NCBI GenBank assembly: GCA_903822435.1
Contig: CAIJPE010000378.1
Span: 1-64,000 of the forward strand
Direction of reading: 5' to 3'
Length of the DNA stretch: 64,000 nucleotides
DNA from: an uncultured beta proteobacterium
Lineage (GTDB): Bacteria > Pseudomonadota > Gammaproteobacteria > Burkholderiales > Burkholderiaceae_C
Position 1 is the first letter of the stretch, and every line of letters starts with the position of its first letter. The translations under genes were made by a program, and so were the position numbers. The notes under the pieces are model-generated. The model was not told the origin of the DNA. It saw only the letters and a list, made by a program, of their open reading frames with translations, and made no database searches. This document shows, piece by piece, positions 62,184-64,000 of this stretch.

Positions 62184-64000
62184 ATGAACACCCCCGCCCT
62201 GCGGCGCTGGATCCTGGCCGCCGCGGTCGCGTCGCTGTCACTGGGCATCAGCGGCTGCAACCGCGGGCCCTCGGAAGCCGAACTGCTCAGCTCGGCCAAG
62301 GCCTTGATCGCCAAGAAGGACGGCAAGGGCGCGATCATCCAGCTCAAGAGCGCGCTGCAGAAAAACACGTCGCTGGCCGAAGCCAGGCTGCTGCTGGGCC
62401 AACAGCTGCTCGAATCCGGCGACGCCGTGGCCGCGCAGGTGGAGTTGCTCAAGGCGCAGGAACTGCAGGTACCCGACGAGCAGGTCGTGCCCGACCTCGC
62501 GCGGGCCATGCTCCAGCTGGGCGAGGAAGCCAAGATCATCTCGCAGTACGGCACGCTCCAGCTCAAGACGCCGGCCGCCGCAGCCGACCTGCAAACCTCG
62601 CTGGCCACCTGCTACGCCATCCAGAACGACCGCGACCGCGCAGACCGGGCCGTCGCCAGCGCACTGGCCGCCGTGCCCGACTACGGCCCGGCGCTCCTCG
62701 TGCAGGCCCGGTTGAAGGTGGTGGGCGGCGATGTCGACGGTGGCCTGGCCCTGCTGGACGGCGTGTTGCAGCGCGACCCCGCCGATGAGCGGGCCGGCTT
62801 GCTCAAGGGCGAGCTGCTGCGCCAGGCCAAGCGGGACATGCCAGGCGCCGTGGAGGCCTACCGCAAGGTGATCGCCGCGCACCCCACCTCGGTGCCGGCC
62901 CAGGCCGCGCTGCTCGGGGTGCTGCTCGAACAGGGCAATCTGCCCGAGGTCCGCACCCAGTTCGCCGCTCTGCAGAAGTCGGCGCCGGACAACTCCGAGA
63001 CGCTGTACTTCCAGGCCCGGCTGGCGTTCATCGACAAGGACTACAAGACCACGCGCGAGATCACCGAGCGGCTGCTGAAGGTGATGCCGGAGAACGTGCG
63101 GGTGCTGACGCTGGCCGGTGCTGCCCAGTACCGCATGAAGCAGTATCTGCAGGCCGAGTCGCTGCTGGCGCACGCGCTGAAGAACGCGCCCCGCCAGGTG
63201 CTGACCCGGCAGCTGCTGGCCCAGACTTACCTGCGCTCTTCGCAGGCCGACAAGGCCATCGAGGTGCTTCAGCCCATGGTCGACAGCGAAGCTGCCGACG
63301 GCGCCAGCCTGGCCATGGCCGGCGAAGCCTATCTGCAGCTGGGCGACACCAAGAAGTCCGAAGCCGCGTTCCAGCGGGCCCTGAAGGTGGCCCCCGGGGA
63401 CACCACCGTGCGCACCGCGGCGGCCGTGGCCCAGATGGCTCGCGGCAACACCGGCGCGGCTGCGGCGGAGCTCGAGTCCATCACCAGCGGCGAGGGCGAA
63501 GGCGAAACCCGCGCCGACCTGGCGCTGGTCACGGCGCGCCTGCGCCAGAACGACACCGCAGGGGCCCTGAAGGCCATCGACGCGCTGGTGCGCAAGCAGC
63601 CCAACCAGGCCATGCCGCTGAACCTGCGCGGTCGCGTGCAGCTCCTGGCCAAGGACACCGCCGGCGCACGAGCGAGCTTCGAGGCCGCCCTGGCCAAGGA
63701 ACCCGACTACTTCGCCTCGGTGGCGAGCCTGGCGGCCATCGAGCTGGCCGACGGCAACGCCGACGCCGCGCGCAAGCGCCTGGAGGAATTTCGCAAGCGC
63801 CAGCCGCGAAGCTGGCAAGGCGCCCTGGCCCTGGCCGAGCTGAGCGCACGAACCGGCGCGCCAGCGGCCACGGTGACCGCGATGATGCGCGACGCCGCCA
63901 AGCTCAACCCGTCGGAGCCTCGGCCCCACCTGCTGCTGATCGAACGCTTGCTGGGCAGCGCCGATCCGAAGGCGGCACTGCCCGCGGCCGAAGATGCCGC
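62184..64000 (+). CDS. prsT: Second PrsT-like TPR lipoprotein (3' end cut by window edge)
   Basis: First 605 residues of a paralogue of the preceding gene. From ATG 62184: NTPALRRWILAAAVASLSL then lipobox GISGC (Cys25). In-frame ATG 62169 and TTG 62139 (with a better ribosome site) are alternatives. The TPR body follows the upstream protein segment by segment, for example AVPDYGPALLVQARL against AVPDYGPALLLRARF, and VLTRQLLAQTYLRS against LARRLLAQTYLKL. The ending lies beyond the window. Confidence 0.92.
   Translation, partial: MNTPALRRWILAAAVASLSLGISGCNRGPSEAELLSSAKALIAKKDGKGAIIQLKSALQKNTSLAEARLLLGQQLLESGDAVAAQVELLKAQELQVPDEQVVPDLARAMLQLGEEAKIISQYGTLQLKTPAAAADLQTSLATCYAIQNDRDRADRAVASALAAVPDYGPALLVQARLKVVGGDVDGGLALLDGVLQRDPADERAGLLKGELLRQAKRDMPGAVEAYRKVIAAHPTSVPAQAALLGVLLEQGNLPEVRTQFAALQKSAPDNSETLYFQARLAFIDKDYKTTREITERLLKVMPENVRVLTLAGAAQYRMKQYLQAESLLAHALKNAPRQVLTRQLLAQTYLRSSQADKAIEVLQPMVDSEAADGASLAMAGEAYLQLGDTKKSEAAFQRALKVAPGDTTVRTAAAVAQMARGNTGAAAAELESITSGEGEGETRADLALVTARLRQNDTAGALKAIDALVRKQPNQAMPLNLRGRVQLLAKDTAGARASFEAALAKEPDYFASVASLAAIELADGNADAARKRLEEFRKRQPRSWQGALALAELSARTGAPAATVTAMMRDAAKLNPSEPRPHLLLIERLLGSADPKAALPAAEDA

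Overview
This GC-rich window looks like a beta-proteobacterial chromosome, most likely Burkholderiales. That is inferred from gene content and from the exosortase A (XrtA/PEP-CTERM) gene families, not from a marker gene. It is almost entirely an exopolysaccharide and surface-protein locus. I saw no rRNA, tRNA, insertion sequence or CRISPR array.

Layout. (1) 1-5832: an exosortase-A-associated metabolic module, with a PLP decarboxylase (cut by the left edge) and an acyl-CoA ligase on the minus strand, diverging from an acyl carrier protein, two alpha/beta-hydrolase-like proteins and a DegT-type enzyme. (2) 5938-15141, plus strand: a BioF2-type acyltransferase, a Wzx-like flippase, a secreted TPR protein, then five glycosyltransferases, several with overlapping stop and start codons. 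(3) 15138-21373, minus strand: an O-antigen/capsule-like set with a Wzt/Wzm ABC exporter, a methyltransferase, a WbsX-like protein and two glycosyltransferases. (4) 21824-27979, plus strand: an asparagine-synthase-like protein without an N-terminal Cys, then two proline-rich lipoproteins flanking a beta-propeller protein. (5) 28013-49333, minus strand: the core XrtA exopolysaccharide operon with 17 genes. It runs from export lipoprotein, chain-length protein, tyrosine autokinase, outer-membrane protein, ATPase, deacetylase and FemAB protein through XrtA-EpsI to sugar-nucleotide dehydrogenase, glycosyltransferases, amidotransferase and O-ligase. (6) 49936-50637: a monocistronic PEP-CTERM protein gene with a near-consensus sigma-54 promoter and a strong terminator. 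(7) 50906-53996: a Tat-signal protein followed by a PqqD-like protein, an HprK-related kinase and a nucleotidyltransferase. (8) 54344-64000: the priming glycosyltransferase, the PrsK/PrsR two-component pair (PrsR is a sigma-54 activator) and two tandem PrsT TPR lipoproteins, the second cut by the right edge.

How it fits together. The priming transferase and the core glycosyltransferases would build a lipid-linked repeat that is flipped, polymerised and exported by the Wzz/Wza/kinase machinery. XrtA cleaves PEP-CTERM proteins at the membrane. PrsK and PrsR with sigma-54 probably switch on PEP-CTERM genes such as the one at 49936. The least explained parts are the Tat protein/PqqD/HprK-like/nucleotidyltransferase cassette, the decarboxylase-ligase-ACP-hydrolase module whose two hydrolases lack a normal serine nucleophile, and the lipoprotein/propeller trio.
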